NCBI GenBank assembly: GCA_002010075.1
Contig: MTMG01000008.1
Coordinates: 50,149-114,148, forward strand
DNA from: Methanomicrobia archaeon JdFR-19
GTDB lineage: Archaea > Halobacteriota > Methanosarcinia > DSM-18856 > Methermicoccaceae
Direction of reading: 5' to 3'
Length of the DNA: 64,000 bases
The notes under the pieces are model-generated. The model saw only the letters and a list, made by a program, of their open reading frames with translations, was not told where the DNA came from and searched no databases. Shown here one piece after another: positions 56,123 to 64,000 of the stretch (positions within the stretch are counted from its first letter, which is position 1; each line of letters opens with the position of its first letter). The position numbers and the translations under genes are program-made.

Positions 56123-57549
56123 TGATGGAGGAATTTCCTTTTGATATATCCCCGATGTATGAGGGTGAGCGAGTAAGAAAAGGAGAGTATTATGTTGAGC
56201 TTGCTGGACCAAAGAGCATAGGGTTCGAACTTGTGAGAGCTTGTTCTCCTGACGAGGTTGATGATGGAAAGTTCACGCTCATTGGTCCAGACATCGCCGA
56301 TATGGAGGAAGAGGGAAGATACCCCTTTGCCATGATATACAAGATAGCTGGAGAACAGGTTGAAGAAGATTTGGAGGCTATTGTGGAGAGAAGGAACCAC
56401 GATTTTCAGAACTACTTCCATGGATACATGCATCTGAACCAGAGATACGATATATGGATAAGAATTCACAAGGACATGGTAAAGAATGGTCTGAAATCAC
56501 TTGAACAGATTGCACGCGCCACTATGATGCTCTTCAAGAACGAATTGCCCTTCATAGAGAAGATTGAGGCGATATACATAACAGATGAGGATGCGGTGAA
56601 GGAGGAACTCGACAAGGCAATGGAAATATATCGTAAGAGGGATGAGAGAACGAGAAACCTCCATGATGAAGATGTTGATACGTTTTATGGTTGTCTTCTC
56701 TGTCAGTCGTTTGCTCCCACAAACGTGTGTGTGATAACTCCCGACAGAGTATCACTCTGTGGCGCAATCAACTGGTTTGACGGTCGGGCAGCAGCGAAGG
56801 TTGACCCAGAGGGTCCAAACTTTCCGATTTCTAAGGGAGAGTGCATAGACCCCGTAGGTGGGGAGTATACAGGGGTGAATGAGGTTGCAGCTGAGCTTTC
56901 AGGTGGTGAGTACACCCGCATAAAACTCCATTCGTTCTTTGAGTATCCTCACACCTCATGTGGTTGTTTTGAGGTTGTTGGTTTTTATATGCCAGAAGTA
57001 GATGGCATAGGCTGGGTTGATAGAAACTTTTCAGGAATAGCACCGAATGGTCTTCCATTCTCAACGATGGCTGGACAGACAGGTGGAGGAAAGCAAGTGG
57101 TTGGTTTTTTGGGTATAGGTGTGAACTACTTTAGGTCGCCGAAGTTTATTCAGGCAGACGGGGGATGGAACAGAGTTGTCTGGATGAACAGGACTTTGAA
57201 GGACAGGGTTTATGATGACATTCCTGAGGATATAAGAGACAAGATAGCAACTGAAGATGAAGCTCCAGACCTTGAATCACTCAGGAAATTCTTGATCGAG
57301 AAGGGGCACCCTGTCGTTGAGAGATGGGAGAAGGAAGAGGAGGAAAAGGAAATAAGAGAAGAGAAACCACAGCCAACACAACCCACACAACCCCTTCCAT
57401 CACCTTCCACTGTATCGCTTCCCACCATACCTCAGTCTTCTCAGTTCCCAATCTTCCAAGACTCTGGCAAGATAAAGATAACATTTAAGAACGCCACAAT
57501 CAGAATAGGTAAAGTGGTGATAGAGAGGGAGGAGGAGAAGAGTGGCTAA
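56122..57549 (+). CDS. cdhC: Acetyl-CoA decarbonylase/synthase beta subunit
   Basis: The 475-residue CdhC makes or cleaves the acetyl C-C bond at the A-cluster. The nickel/iron ligands are visible in FYGCLLCQSFAPTNVCV (near residue 190) and LCGAINW, with the later HTSCGCFEVVGF. A proline-rich and acidic linker of about 50 residues (from EKEEEEKEIRE) leads to a short C-terminal strand pair. The start is the first or second ATG (56122 or 56125) after GGGAGG. cdhD and cdhE, which usually follow, are not here. It ends in TAA, overlapping sec61beta. Confidence 0.96.
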   Translation: MMEEFPFDISPMYEGERVRKGEYYVELAGPKSIGFELVRACSPDEVDDGKFTLIGPDIADMEEEGRYPFAMIYKIAGEQVEEDLEAIVERRNHDFQNYFHGYMHLNQRYDIWIRIHKDMVKNGLKSLEQIARATMMLFKNELPFIEKIEAIYITDEDAVKEELDKAMEIYRKRDERTRNLHDEDVDTFYGCLLCQSFAPTNVCVITPDRVSLCGAINWFDGRAAAKVDPEGPNFPISKGECIDPVGGEYTGVNEVAAELSGGEYTRIKLHSFFEYPHTSCGCFEVVGFYMPEVDGIGWVDRNFSGIAPNGLPFSTMAGQTGGGKQVVGFLGIGVNYFRSPKFIQADGGWNRVVWMNRTLKDRVYDDIPEDIRDKIATEDEAPDLESLRKFLIEKGHPVVERWEKEEEEKEIREEKPQPTQPTQPLPSPSTVSLPTIPQSSQFPIFQDSGKIKITFKNATIRIGKVVIEREEEKSG

Positions 57550-57718
57550 AAAGAAGAAAAAAGACTCACCCGGATTGATATCCTCTGCAGGTCTCATGAG
57601 GTATATGGAGGCAGAGGACAGTGTCCTTAAACTTGAACCGAAAACGGTATTGATGATAGGCGTTCTGGTGGGACTTGGTATTCTCGCACTCAATTTCCAA
57701 TTTGGAGGATGGCCATAA
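57542..57718 (+). CDS. Preprotein translocase Sec61 beta subunit
   Basis: This 58-residue single-pass membrane protein is the archaeal Sec61beta/SecG. The N-terminus is MAKKKKKDSPGLISSAGLMRY, followed by a short amphipathic part and one transmembrane helix (VLMIGVLVGLGILALNF, about residues 36-52). The start is GTG 57542 inside the cdhC 3' end. Its TAA abuts the reverse-complement stop of the convergent endonuclease gene with no gap. Confidence 0.9.
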   Translation: MAKKKKKDSPGLISSAGLMRYMEAEDSVLKLEPKTVLMIGVLVGLGILALNFQFGGWP

Positions 57719-58330
57719 TTACAGTTTCAGGTGTTTGACTATACAGTCTTCACACATATTTTTTGAACATGCGTTCTTTCCATGGGCAACGAGTAGTGCA
57801 TGATACTCTTTGTATAGCTCAACATCTGTGGGAAGTGAGCTCTCAAACAATTTTCTTACCTCTTCGTACCTCTTGACACTCACTCCCGCACACTGGAGTA
57901 TTCTTAGAGTGTATGCATCCACAACAAAAACAGGCCGTTCGAACGCATACAATAATATGCTGTCTGCCGTCTCCTTCCCAACTCCCTCAACCGAAAGGAG
58001 AGCTTTTCTTAAAGACAAGGTGTCCATCTTCCAAAGTTCATCCCCTTTTTCAATCAGAAACCGAGACAGAGCTTTCAATCTCTTTTCTTTTTGACGATAA
58101 AATCCAGTTATTCTTATACACTCTGTAAGTTCTTCCCCTGCTTTTATTATCTTCTCAGGACTCAACAACCCCTTTATTTTCATACATTCTATCGCCTTTT
58201 CCACATTTTCCCATCTTGTTTGTTGTGTTAGAATTGCCCCAACCATCATCTCAAATGGAGTGTCAGCTGGCCACCATCTTTGAGGCCCATATCTGTTATA
58301 GAGCCAATTGTAAAGAGAAATCAGAGTCAT
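57719..58330 (-). CDS. Endonuclease III-like DNA glycosylase
   Basis: The 203-residue HhH-GPD protein has the LTQQTRWENVEKAI segment, the helix-hairpin-helix LLSVEGVGKETADSILLYAF with catalytic-type Asp in VFVVDAYTLR, and a C-terminal iron-sulfur motif HGKNACSKNMCEDC. The Lys of bifunctional Nth (LPGVGxKTA) is replaced, since the hairpin reads VEGVGKETAD, so it may be a monofunctional glycosylase of the MutY/Mig-like group. It lies 6 nt downstream of aRF1. It ends in TAA. Confidence 0.87.
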   Translation of the reverse strand: MTLISLYNWLYNRYGPQRWWPADTPFEMMVGAILTQQTRWENVEKAIECMKIKGLLSPEKIIKAGEELTECIRITGFYRQKEKRLKALSRFLIEKGDELWKMDTLSLRKALLSVEGVGKETADSILLYAFERPVFVVDAYTLRILQCAGVSVKRYEEVRKLFESSLPTDVELYKEYHALLVAHGKNACSKNMCEDCIVKHLKL

Positions 58331-58336
58331 ACATAC

Positions 58337-59581
58337 TTAGGATGATCTGTATCTGAGGATGGCTGCAACTCCACCAAATGCGTTGTATAGCTGGTTTCCC
58401 TCCTCGTACTCGGTGGATACGAATACAACCTCTGTTCCCATTCTCTCGGCTGTTGAGACCAGCTCTTCAACAACGTCCACTTTATCCACGATTTCCATAG
58501 TCCCCCCACATTTTGGACAACTCTCTGGCTCTGGCTCCACAATTCTACCGGGTTTGTGCTTGATAGTTATGTTCTTGGTATATCCACACGAGCATTTGAG
58601 CGTGTATCTCATTCTCCTCAAATCCTCTGAGATGAAGAGGGTGCTGACAGCCCCCATTTCAAGATTCCTTCTCACCTCATCCTCACCATAGGATGCGAGT
58701 CCACTGTCTTTGACAAGCTCCTCAAAAAACTTTCTCAGCTTTGCTTTCTCCTCAAGAACTTCTATGTTGAGAAGTGCCTCTTGAGCTTTATCAACGAGTT
58801 CATACAAGCCACTTTCATCGGTGTATGCTACATCAAACACTCCAATCACCTTTTTGGCAATCTCGTGATGGAGGTACTCCCCATCAAGGAATTCTTCTTT
58901 GGTAGGAGAAGGTCCCCCTATGAGTATGCCTTTTAACTCCTCTCGTGGAACTTGGAGAAAAGTCTCTGATGCTGCCTTCCCAATTCTTTCATAGAACGCA
59001 TCTATTGCTATCAGCCTCAATCTCTGAAATCTCATCGCACTCTGTCCACCTTTTCTTTGTTTCCCCGGAACGTTTGATGTGAGATGCTTCACAACTTCTA
59101 TCCTCTTTCCCATGAGAAGTCCTACTGTTGCTTCTCTTCTGTCCAGAACCAACAGCCCATATGTGTCTTTGTCTCTCAACATTTCGAGGAGAGGGTCAAG
59201 GTAAAATTCAGATGCACAGTGGTACTTATAGAGGGTGATGGGTTCGGGAGGCTCAAGTACAACACTCATAGTGTCTGTTCTTCCTCCCCCTAGGTCTATT
59301 GTCCCAACGAAGATGACCATCCCGTTTGGCGGGGGGAATTTGTAGTACTTGAGCTTTGCAAGAATCGACTCAATAGCACTCATCACATTTACACGCGTAC
59401 TTTTGCTTTTGATGTTGGACGCTTGACTGTACTCCTGTTTAAGGTCAGCTACCACCTCATGTATCGGCTTCCCCGGGGGTATGTATAGAGAGACAAGTTC
59501 AGTCCCTCTGCCAGATTTACTCTGTAGTTCTTCGAGCTGTCTTTTGAACTCGTATTTCTTAATTTCCACGCTTGAACTCAC
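58337..59581 (-). CDS. prf1: Peptide chain release factor aRF1
   Basis: The 414-residue archaeal release factor recognises stop codons and triggers peptide release. Domain 1 has GTELVSLYIPPG (near residue 26), the NIKS loop as QASNIKS (residues 53-59) and YxCxxxF as YHCASEF (120-126). Domain 2 has GGQ (178-180, KGGQSAMRFQR). Domain 3 has a zinc-like CSCG...CPKCGG insert. The NIKS loop has Gln where eukaryotic eRF1 has Thr, a change I believe is common in euryarchaea. The start is GTG 59581 or GTG 59569; AAAGGTG favours the latter. Its own stop is TAA. Confidence 0.95.
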   Translation of the reverse strand: MSSSVEIKKYEFKRQLEELQSKSGRGTELVSLYIPPGKPIHEVVADLKQEYSQASNIKSKSTRVNVMSAIESILAKLKYYKFPPPNGMVIFVGTIDLGGGRTDTMSVVLEPPEPITLYKYHCASEFYLDPLLEMLRDKDTYGLLVLDRREATVGLLMGKRIEVVKHLTSNVPGKQRKGGQSAMRFQRLRLIAIDAFYERIGKAASETFLQVPREELKGILIGGPSPTKEEFLDGEYLHHEIAKKVIGVFDVAYTDESGLYELVDKAQEALLNIEVLEEKAKLRKFFEELVKDSGLASYGEDEVRRNLEMGAVSTLFISEDLRRMRYTLKCSCGYTKNITIKHKPGRIVEPEPESCPKCGGTMEIVDKVDVVEELVSTAERMGTEVVFVSTEYEEGNQLYNAFGGVAAILRYRSS

Positions 59582-59631
59582 CTTTCCATTGGATTCTTCA
59601 GTTTTTTAGTTTAGGTTGTTTTGGGTGGGAG

Positions 59632-59642
59632 ACATATAAATG
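59632..59642 (-). promoter_or_regulatory. Probable TATA box of aRF1
   Basis: On the minus strand ATTTATATGTC (complement of about 59632-59642) would place the transcript start near 59610, giving a leader of 30-40 nt that includes AAAGGTGAG just before the possible GTG starts. The rest of the 123-nt gap shows no gene or clear structure. Confidence 0.4.
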
Positions 59643-59704
59643 ATTGCTATAATTCAGCTTTGAATAAATCTTTTATTTTCAACATTTCGTCGTTCCATAT
59701 CTTC

Positions 59705-61147
59705 TCATTCTTCTCTGACTCCCTCACCTATGAACGAAGTCAGTTTGGATATTATTACCTCTTCAACGAGTTTCAGCAACTCCTCCTTGTCCTCGATTTT
59801 TAATTCTGCGAACAGTCCGAGGGGAATCGTCGCACCTGCACTCATTGCATGTCCTCCCGCACTCCCTCCCATGTCTTTACTGAATATGTTTTCCATAATT
59901 TCTGCCATGTTCACACGCGTATCCTTTGTCCTTGCGGACACATAGATTTTATCCCCAACTATCCCAAACACAACGACTGTGAGAATACCTTCCAGATTTA
60001 TCAGATAGTCTGCCGCCTGTGAGATTGCATTTCTATCCCCAACAACACCCACCGTCGATATTAACCAAGGTCCTCTTATCTTTCTGCTCTGAATGGCGGT
60101 GGCAAGTGCATCCATGGTCTCGGTAGATACGACTTGATTGTAGATTTCAGATATCAGTACGTAATCCACATTTGGCATCAGGTATGAAACCGCATCGAAA
60201 TCAAGCTGAGAGACTTTCATTCTAAAGATACGTGTGTCAGTTGCTATGCCATATAAGAGGGCTGTCGCTGTCTCTTTTGAAATGTCTATGTCGAGCTCCA
60301 TCAGATATGATGTAAGTATGGAAGAGGTTGCACCCACCTCTGGTCTCACATCAACAAACTCAGCCTCAATCCCAGTAGGTTCGTGGTGGTCTATCACGAT
60401 TGAGACAGGAGCATCTGGGGGAAGACTGGTGTTCATACCTGGTTGAAAATCTACTGTTGCGAGGCTCTCGTATTCTGTGATATCAACCTCCGAGAGATGT
60501 TTCATCGAGAGATTGAGAACATTCACGAATGCTCTGTTACCATTTACCCCAATCGCTCCACCATATAATATATCGGCTTGCATACCCAAACCCTCAGCAA
60601 TCTCCAAAAGAGCCATTCCAGCACCAATTGCATCAGGGTCAGGGTTGTCATGGAGGACAATGCCGAGTTTCCCTTTTATATTTTTGAGTGTGTTGATAAG
60701 CTCCTCTGCTATGCTCTCTTTTTCCCACCTTTCTATCGATTTGAATATTTTTTCTGCAACCACAAGAGAAGGGACAACCACCAAGTCTGCACCCATTTCC
60801 TCTACGTCTCTCATTCTTAGTAGGTCAACTCTACATACTACATACACATCTGAACTGATTTTTTTCACGATTTCCAGTGCTCTTTTATTTACTTCCACAT
60901 CATTTGTGAGAATCAGTACCGCCTCGATTTCAGGGCTGATTAGTTCAGCAAGTAGGCTTTCGTCTCCAGCATCCCCAACAACTGCTTCTATTCCTTGGTC
61001 TATGAGCGTATTCACTTTCTTCTCGTCAATGTCCACCACTAGCACTTTTCCCCTCTGCATTAACTCTTTTGCAGAGGAGAGACCTATCGCCCCTCCACCA
61101 AGTATTAGATACTTTGTATCCTCTTTTACTTCTTTTGCGATGGTCAT
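59705..61147 (-). CDS. TrkA-N/DHH-domain phosphoesterase
   Basis: The 480-residue protein fuses an N-terminal NAD-binding TrkA-N/RCK domain (LILGGGAIGLSSAKEL, residues about 13-130) to a DHH phosphoesterase (LHDNPDPDAIGAGMAL, VIDHHEPTG, about 160-340) and a DHHA1 domain ending GGSAGGHAMSAGAT. Such proteins hydrolyse short nucleic acids or cyclic dinucleotides, and the RCK part may bind the ligand; the exact substrate is unknown. A TATA-like ATTATATATT lies about 30 nt upstream. It ends in TGA. Confidence 0.88.
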   Translation of the reverse strand: MTIAKEVKEDTKYLILGGGAIGLSSAKELMQRGKVLVVDIDEKKVNTLIDQGIEAVVGDAGDESLLAELISPEIEAVLILTNDVEVNKRALEIVKKISSDVYVVCRVDLLRMRDVEEMGADLVVVPSLVVAEKIFKSIERWEKESIAEELINTLKNIKGKLGIVLHDNPDPDAIGAGMALLEIAEGLGMQADILYGGAIGVNGNRAFVNVLNLSMKHLSEVDITEYESLATVDFQPGMNTSLPPDAPVSIVIDHHEPTGIEAEFVDVRPEVGATSSILTSYLMELDIDISKETATALLYGIATDTRIFRMKVSQLDFDAVSYLMPNVDYVLISEIYNQVVSTETMDALATAIQSRKIRGPWLISTVGVVGDRNAISQAADYLINLEGILTVVVFGIVGDKIYVSARTKDTRVNMAEIMENIFSKDMGGSAGGHAMSAGATIPLGLFAELKIEDKEELLKLVEEVIISKLTSFIGEGVREE

Positions 61148-61220
61148 AAACTCACAGCCATAATACTATTCTATTATATATTCTCTACCATTTGTCTCAA
61201 TCGATATCTTTATTTGGTTT

Positions 61221-62120
61221 GTGTGGTTGAGCATTTGTGTGCAATCTGTCCGAGCTGAAGAGAGAATAAGGGAGTATATTGAGAAGGTGCAACTTAGACA
61301 GATGATAGTATTGCCGTTGTTAGTTCTTCTGATTGCATTTGGAATTGTTGGTGCAACCTATCTTACAACCGGTTATCCAGTACACATGGGGTATGAGTTC
61401 GTTGGAGGAACAGTTGTGAGTTTTGCAAGTGATAAAACACCTGATGAAATCATGAAAGAGTTTGAAGAATACAATCCTGTCAGCGTGAAGAACTATGGAC
61501 AGAGGAAGTTGATTGAGTTTCCACCGCTTACAGAAGAACAGCTCTCCTCTATCAGGTCAAAACTCTCTGGATACAAGGATGTGGAAATCAGACAAACATC
61601 TCCGTTGTTCGGGAAAACTCTTCAGGTTCAGGCAATCAAAGCTGTTTTGATTGCATTCTTTGGTATGGCAATCGTAGTCTTCATAATATTCAGAACATTT
61701 ATTCCTTCGGTTGCAGTCGTTCTGTCTGCTTTCTCAGATATAGTGATTTCAATAGCACTCATGAACATTTTTGGAATAAAACTAACACTTGCAACAGTTG
61801 CAGCTCTTCTAATGCTCATCGGTTATTCAGTGGACAGTGATATTCTGTTGACAAACAGATTGTTGAGAAGGAAGGGGGAATTTACAGACCGGTTGGTTGG
61901 AGCTATGAAAACAGGACTCACGATGACACTGACATCACTCTTTGCGGCGTTCATGCTCTTCATCGTTGCATCTTATTCGTATGTGGTATCCCCAGCCTAT
62001 ACGAGGATAGATATACTGGCTGATATTGCAGTCGTTCTGATATTCGGTTTGAGTGTGGACATCATGAACACATGGATGCTGAATGCAGGATTGCTGAGGT
62101 GGTATCTGACAAAGAAGTGA
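61221..62120 (+). CDS. secF: Protein-export membrane protein SecF
   Basis: The protein, up to 299 residues, has six predicted membrane helices and a first periplasmic loop (GYPVHMGYEFVGGTVVSF). The conserved SecF segments are SAFSDIVISIALMNIFGIKLTLATVAALLMLIGYSVDSDILL and RTFIPSVAVVL. It helps drive late stages of secretion with SecD. The start is uncertain: GTG 61221, TTG 61227 or GTG 61239, the last with GGTTGAG upstream. The stop codon lies in a 21-nt tandem duplication. It ends in TGA. Confidence 0.93.
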   Translation: MWLSICVQSVRAEERIREYIEKVQLRQMIVLPLLVLLIAFGIVGATYLTTGYPVHMGYEFVGGTVVSFASDKTPDEIMKEFEEYNPVSVKNYGQRKLIEFPPLTEEQLSSIRSKLSGYKDVEIRQTSPLFGKTLQVQAIKAVLIAFFGMAIVVFIIFRTFIPSVAVVLSAFSDIVISIALMNIFGIKLTLATVAALLMLIGYSVDSDILLTNRLLRRKGEFTDRLVGAMKTGLTMTLTSLFAAFMLFIVASYSYVVSPAYTRIDILADIAVVLIFGLSVDIMNTWMLNAGLLRWYLTKK

Positions 62121-62153
62121 TGGGAAAATGAGAAGAAGTGATGGGAAAATGAG
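62112..62153 (+). repeat. Exact 21-nt tandem duplication at the secF stop
   Basis: The 21-base unit AAGAAGTGATGGGAAAATGAG occurs twice without mismatch, the first copy containing the two last Lys codons and TGA of secF. The second copy lies wholly in the gap before secD and so carries a decoy stop and start. It lengthens the secF-secD spacer to 44 nt and looks like a recent slippage event. Confidence 0.9.
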
Positions 62154-62164
62154 GTGGAAGTTGG

Positions 62165-63850
62165 ATGGCTAAAAAATCAAAAAAACCTAAATCAACAAAA
62201 CCAATATCCAGACCACCTGCATTGAGTAAAGATAGCTTACTAAGGGATTTTCGAGTTCTTGCTCTGATATTGGCTGTTGTGATTTCCATCATTTTGATCC
62301 ACCCCTCATATTCAGATGGCGAGCTGAAGACAAATCTCCATTATGGTCTCGACCTCGTTGGAGGCTCCACCCTTCAGTTGAAAGTAGAGGGCGTAATAGT
62401 TGGTGTGAATACATCAAAGGAAAAGGTTGTGAGTTATGAGGTTGAAAGAATAACTGGTTTTAAACCACAGATTGTAAATTCTGCACAAGATACGATTACA
62501 CTTGCCATTCCGTCAACTATTTCAGCTGATGAGCTTGAGAGCTCTCTCAGTCTTTATGGATACACGGTGGATGTAACTCCCTCAGGGAATGTAAATCAGG
62601 TCACAATATGGGTGGATGACACAAGAGCAACCAAGTTATTCCTTGAGAGAGTTACAGGTTCTGAGATAACACCGTTTGAGGAAAATGATGAGGTGTTGTA
62701 TGAGATAAGGAGCAAGATATCTCAGCAAGAGCTTTCCTCGTTGGTTTCTCCCATTGGAACGGTTGTATCATACAGAGAAGGGGTTACACGCAACACACTC
62801 GAACTCACAAAGAGGGTGCTGGATGAGAAGCTGAACGCTCTTGGTCTCAAAGATATAAAAACGAGGACTGTGGGCGGGGAGTATATACTGATAGATATGG
62901 CTGGAGAGGAGAACCTGACAAGAGCAGAGAGAATAGTCACAACACCGGGCAAGTTCGAGGTGAAGTTCTACATCAATGACCAGTATATTCTCCTCTTTAC
63001 AGGTGAGGGTATTGAGTCAGTGGGGCAGGTTGTGTATGATGACCAGAGGGGGTGGGGAGTGGAGTTCAGAATAGACAGGGAAAGTGCAGATAAACTGAGG
63101 GACACAGCGATAAAGTATGGAGTGCTTGAGAACCCTTCAAACTATCCTCTTGTTATGTTTCTTGATGAGAAAGAGATTTTCAATGCGACAATCAGTCCTG
63201 AGCTTGCCGACACTCTAAGGCACGAGCCAGTCAGAAATCTGGTAGCAACAACTGGATTCGGAAGTGATGCGGAGCAGACTGCCCGAGACCTGCAGATACA
63301 TCTTAGAGTCGGAGCCCTTCCAGTGAAGGTGGATGTAATAGGGGCAGGACAAGTTCCTGCTGCCTTGGGCAGCCAGTTCAAGAAACAGTCTGTAATTGCT
63401 GGGTTGCTCGTCCTTATTGGCGTGCTGTTTGTTGTGTTCATAAGATACAGACAGAGTCGGATACTACTCCCCATGATCGGGACGAGTATATCTGAGGTAA
63501 TAATCATTCTTGGTTTTGCCTCTCTAATCAAATGGGAGCTTGATCTTGCATCGATTGCAGGAATAATAGCGACTATAGGAACCGGAGTTGACCACCTCGT
63601 GATAATAACGGATGAGGTTCTATCTGGGGGAAGGATGCCAACAACAAAACTCTACATGCAGAGACTTGGTAGAGCATTTGCAATCATACTTGCGGCAGCA
63701 TCAACTGTGCTGATTGCCATGTCCTCTTTATTCTTCATTGCGTTTGGCGCATTGAAAGGATTTGCCCTCATAACGATAGTGGGTGTGCTGATAGGTGTTC
63801 TGATAGCAAGACCTGCATATGGTCGTATCATAAAGGATTTGATAAAGTAA
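62165..63850 (+). CDS. secD: Protein-export membrane protein SecD
   Basis: The 561-residue SecD has an N-terminal helix, a large extracytoplasmic domain beginning NLHYGLDLVGGSTLQLKV (near residue 55), and five C-terminal helices including IKWELDLASIAGIIATIGTGVDHLVIITDE. The order secF then secD is the usual archaeal arrangement. The basic N-terminus MAKKSKKPKSTK follows GAGGTGG. It ends in TAA. Confidence 0.95.
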   Translation: MAKKSKKPKSTKPISRPPALSKDSLLRDFRVLALILAVVISIILIHPSYSDGELKTNLHYGLDLVGGSTLQLKVEGVIVGVNTSKEKVVSYEVERITGFKPQIVNSAQDTITLAIPSTISADELESSLSLYGYTVDVTPSGNVNQVTIWVDDTRATKLFLERVTGSEITPFEENDEVLYEIRSKISQQELSSLVSPIGTVVSYREGVTRNTLELTKRVLDEKLNALGLKDIKTRTVGGEYILIDMAGEENLTRAERIVTTPGKFEVKFYINDQYILLFTGEGIESVGQVVYDDQRGWGVEFRIDRESADKLRDTAIKYGVLENPSNYPLVMFLDEKEIFNATISPELADTLRHEPVRNLVATTGFGSDAEQTARDLQIHLRVGALPVKVDVIGAGQVPAALGSQFKKQSVIAGLLVLIGVLFVVFIRYRQSRILLPMIGTSISEVIIILGFASLIKWELDLASIAGIIATIGTGVDHLVIITDEVLSGGRMPTTKLYMQRLGRAFAIILAAASTVLIAMSSLFFIAFGALKGFALITIVGVLIGVLIARPAYGRIIKDLIK

Positions 63851-63876
63851 ATGTAAAATGAAGATGGTGAAGAGAT

Positions 63877-64000
63877 TTGCTTGTGTATGTGGTGAATAAT
63901 TACGGTCAGTTCAATCATCTGATACTCAGAGCCTTGAGAGACCTTGATATGTCTGATTTGGATGTGGAGCTTGTCTCCAACACCCTCTCCCCATCTGAAA
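63877..64000 (+). CDS. guaAA: GMP synthase glutamine amidotransferase subunit, cut by window edge
   Basis: The first 41 codons are visible. They read VVNNYGQFNHLILRALRDL then VELVSNTLSPSE, matching the N-terminus of the separate archaeal GuaA amidotransferase subunit (usual form VVNNYGQFNHLI). This subunit supplies ammonia for GMP synthesis. The start is TTG 63877 with GGTGA about 7 nt upstream, or GTG 63883. The catalytic Cys and His lie beyond the window. Confidence 0.8.
   Translation, partial: MLVYVVNNYGQFNHLILRALRDLDMSDLDVELVSNTLSPSE

Noticed and set aside
58337-59581. QASNIKS in aRF1 as a recoding-specific change from TASNIKS
   Set aside because: From memory, Gln at this position is widespread in euryarchaeal aRF1, so it cannot be taken as a cause of TAG reassignment without an alignment.
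60477-61163. 228-codon plus-strand frame opposite the DHH gene
   Set aside because: It is a shadow of the TrkA-N/DHH gene, with no ribosome-binding site or recognisable domain.
1-64000. tRNA genes, CRISPR arrays, insertion sequences or prophage
   Set aside because: No T-loop-like GTTCGA context with a cloverleaf, no regularly spaced repeats, and no transposase, integrase or phage-type proteins were seen on either strand.

Overview
The window is archaeal and almost fully coding. Archaeal markers are a one-domain histone, GINS, RPA, Nop10, aIF2alpha, L44e, S27e, GatE, Kae1, an ATP-dependent DNA ligase, DnaG-type primase, aRF1 and Sec61beta. CdhABC (carbonyl branch of acetyl-CoA decarbonylase/synthase), HdrABC-MvhD and MptE (tetrahydromethanopterin pathway) point to a methanogen or anaerobic methane/alkane oxidiser. 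The soluble HdrCBA-MvhD-FdhB-molybdopterin protein cluster resembles those of ANME-1 and Syntrophoarchaeum-type lineages, but that placement is an inference. No tRNA, rRNA, CRISPR array, transposon or prophage was seen, and no gene-free stretch reaches 300 bases.

Main result: TAG behaves as a sense codon. Eight conserved genes are crossed in frame by TAG, eleven codons in all: mptE, rnhB, a GH57 amylase, an ACT-V4R regulator, a GH15 glucoamylase, a glycogen debranching enzyme, alaS and a COG1665 nucleotidyltransferase. In each the protein continues in the same frame with the expected family sequence. None of these genes carries an internal TAA, TGA or frameshift. When TAG is read through, all 60 complete genes end in TGA (39) or TAA (21). 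The simplest reading is TAG = pyrrolysine as a general code feature. The pyl genes are not in this window, so the amino acid is inferred. aRF1 is present at 58.3-59.6 kb.

Layout. 0-6.4 kb: dnaG (partial), a purine nucleoside phosphorylase, mptE-hisS, histone, HD phosphohydrolase, coaBC. 6.4-10.7 kb: carAB. 10.7-15.3 kb: TatD-like hydrolase and CBS protein, divergent from the GINS-L44e-S27e-aIF2alpha-Nop10-PAC2-PTPS operon. 15.3-22.9 kb: leftward hdrC-hdrB-hdrA-mvhD-fdhB-mopB, an electron-transfer complex. 23-26.6 kb: leftward mobA-znuA-znuC-znuB-rnhB. 26.6-32 kb: gatE-nog1-korAB. 32-35.2 kb: DNA ligase and MBF1, then DUF22 and an ACT regulator. 35.2-41.9 kb: glycogen breakdown cluster (inactive-looking GH57 paralogue, GH57, ACT-V4R sensor, GH15, debranching enzyme), holding eight of the eleven TAG codons. 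41.9-51.3 kb: response regulator, then leftward RPA, alaS, kae1, DUF116, COG1665 and a PDZ M50 protease. 51.3-57.7 kb: cutA, radical SAM, a small MM0924-like gene, cdhABC and sec61beta. 57.7-64 kb: endonuclease III, aRF1, a TrkA-N/DHH protein, secF, secD and the start of guaAA.

Promoters often consist of one TATA box about 25 nt from the start codon, as expected for leaderless transcripts. In three divergent gene pairs the same TATA box lies about 25 nt from both start codons. Gene starts were set by ribosome-binding sites, overlaps (ATGA, TGATG) or TATA spacing; uncertain ones are flagged.
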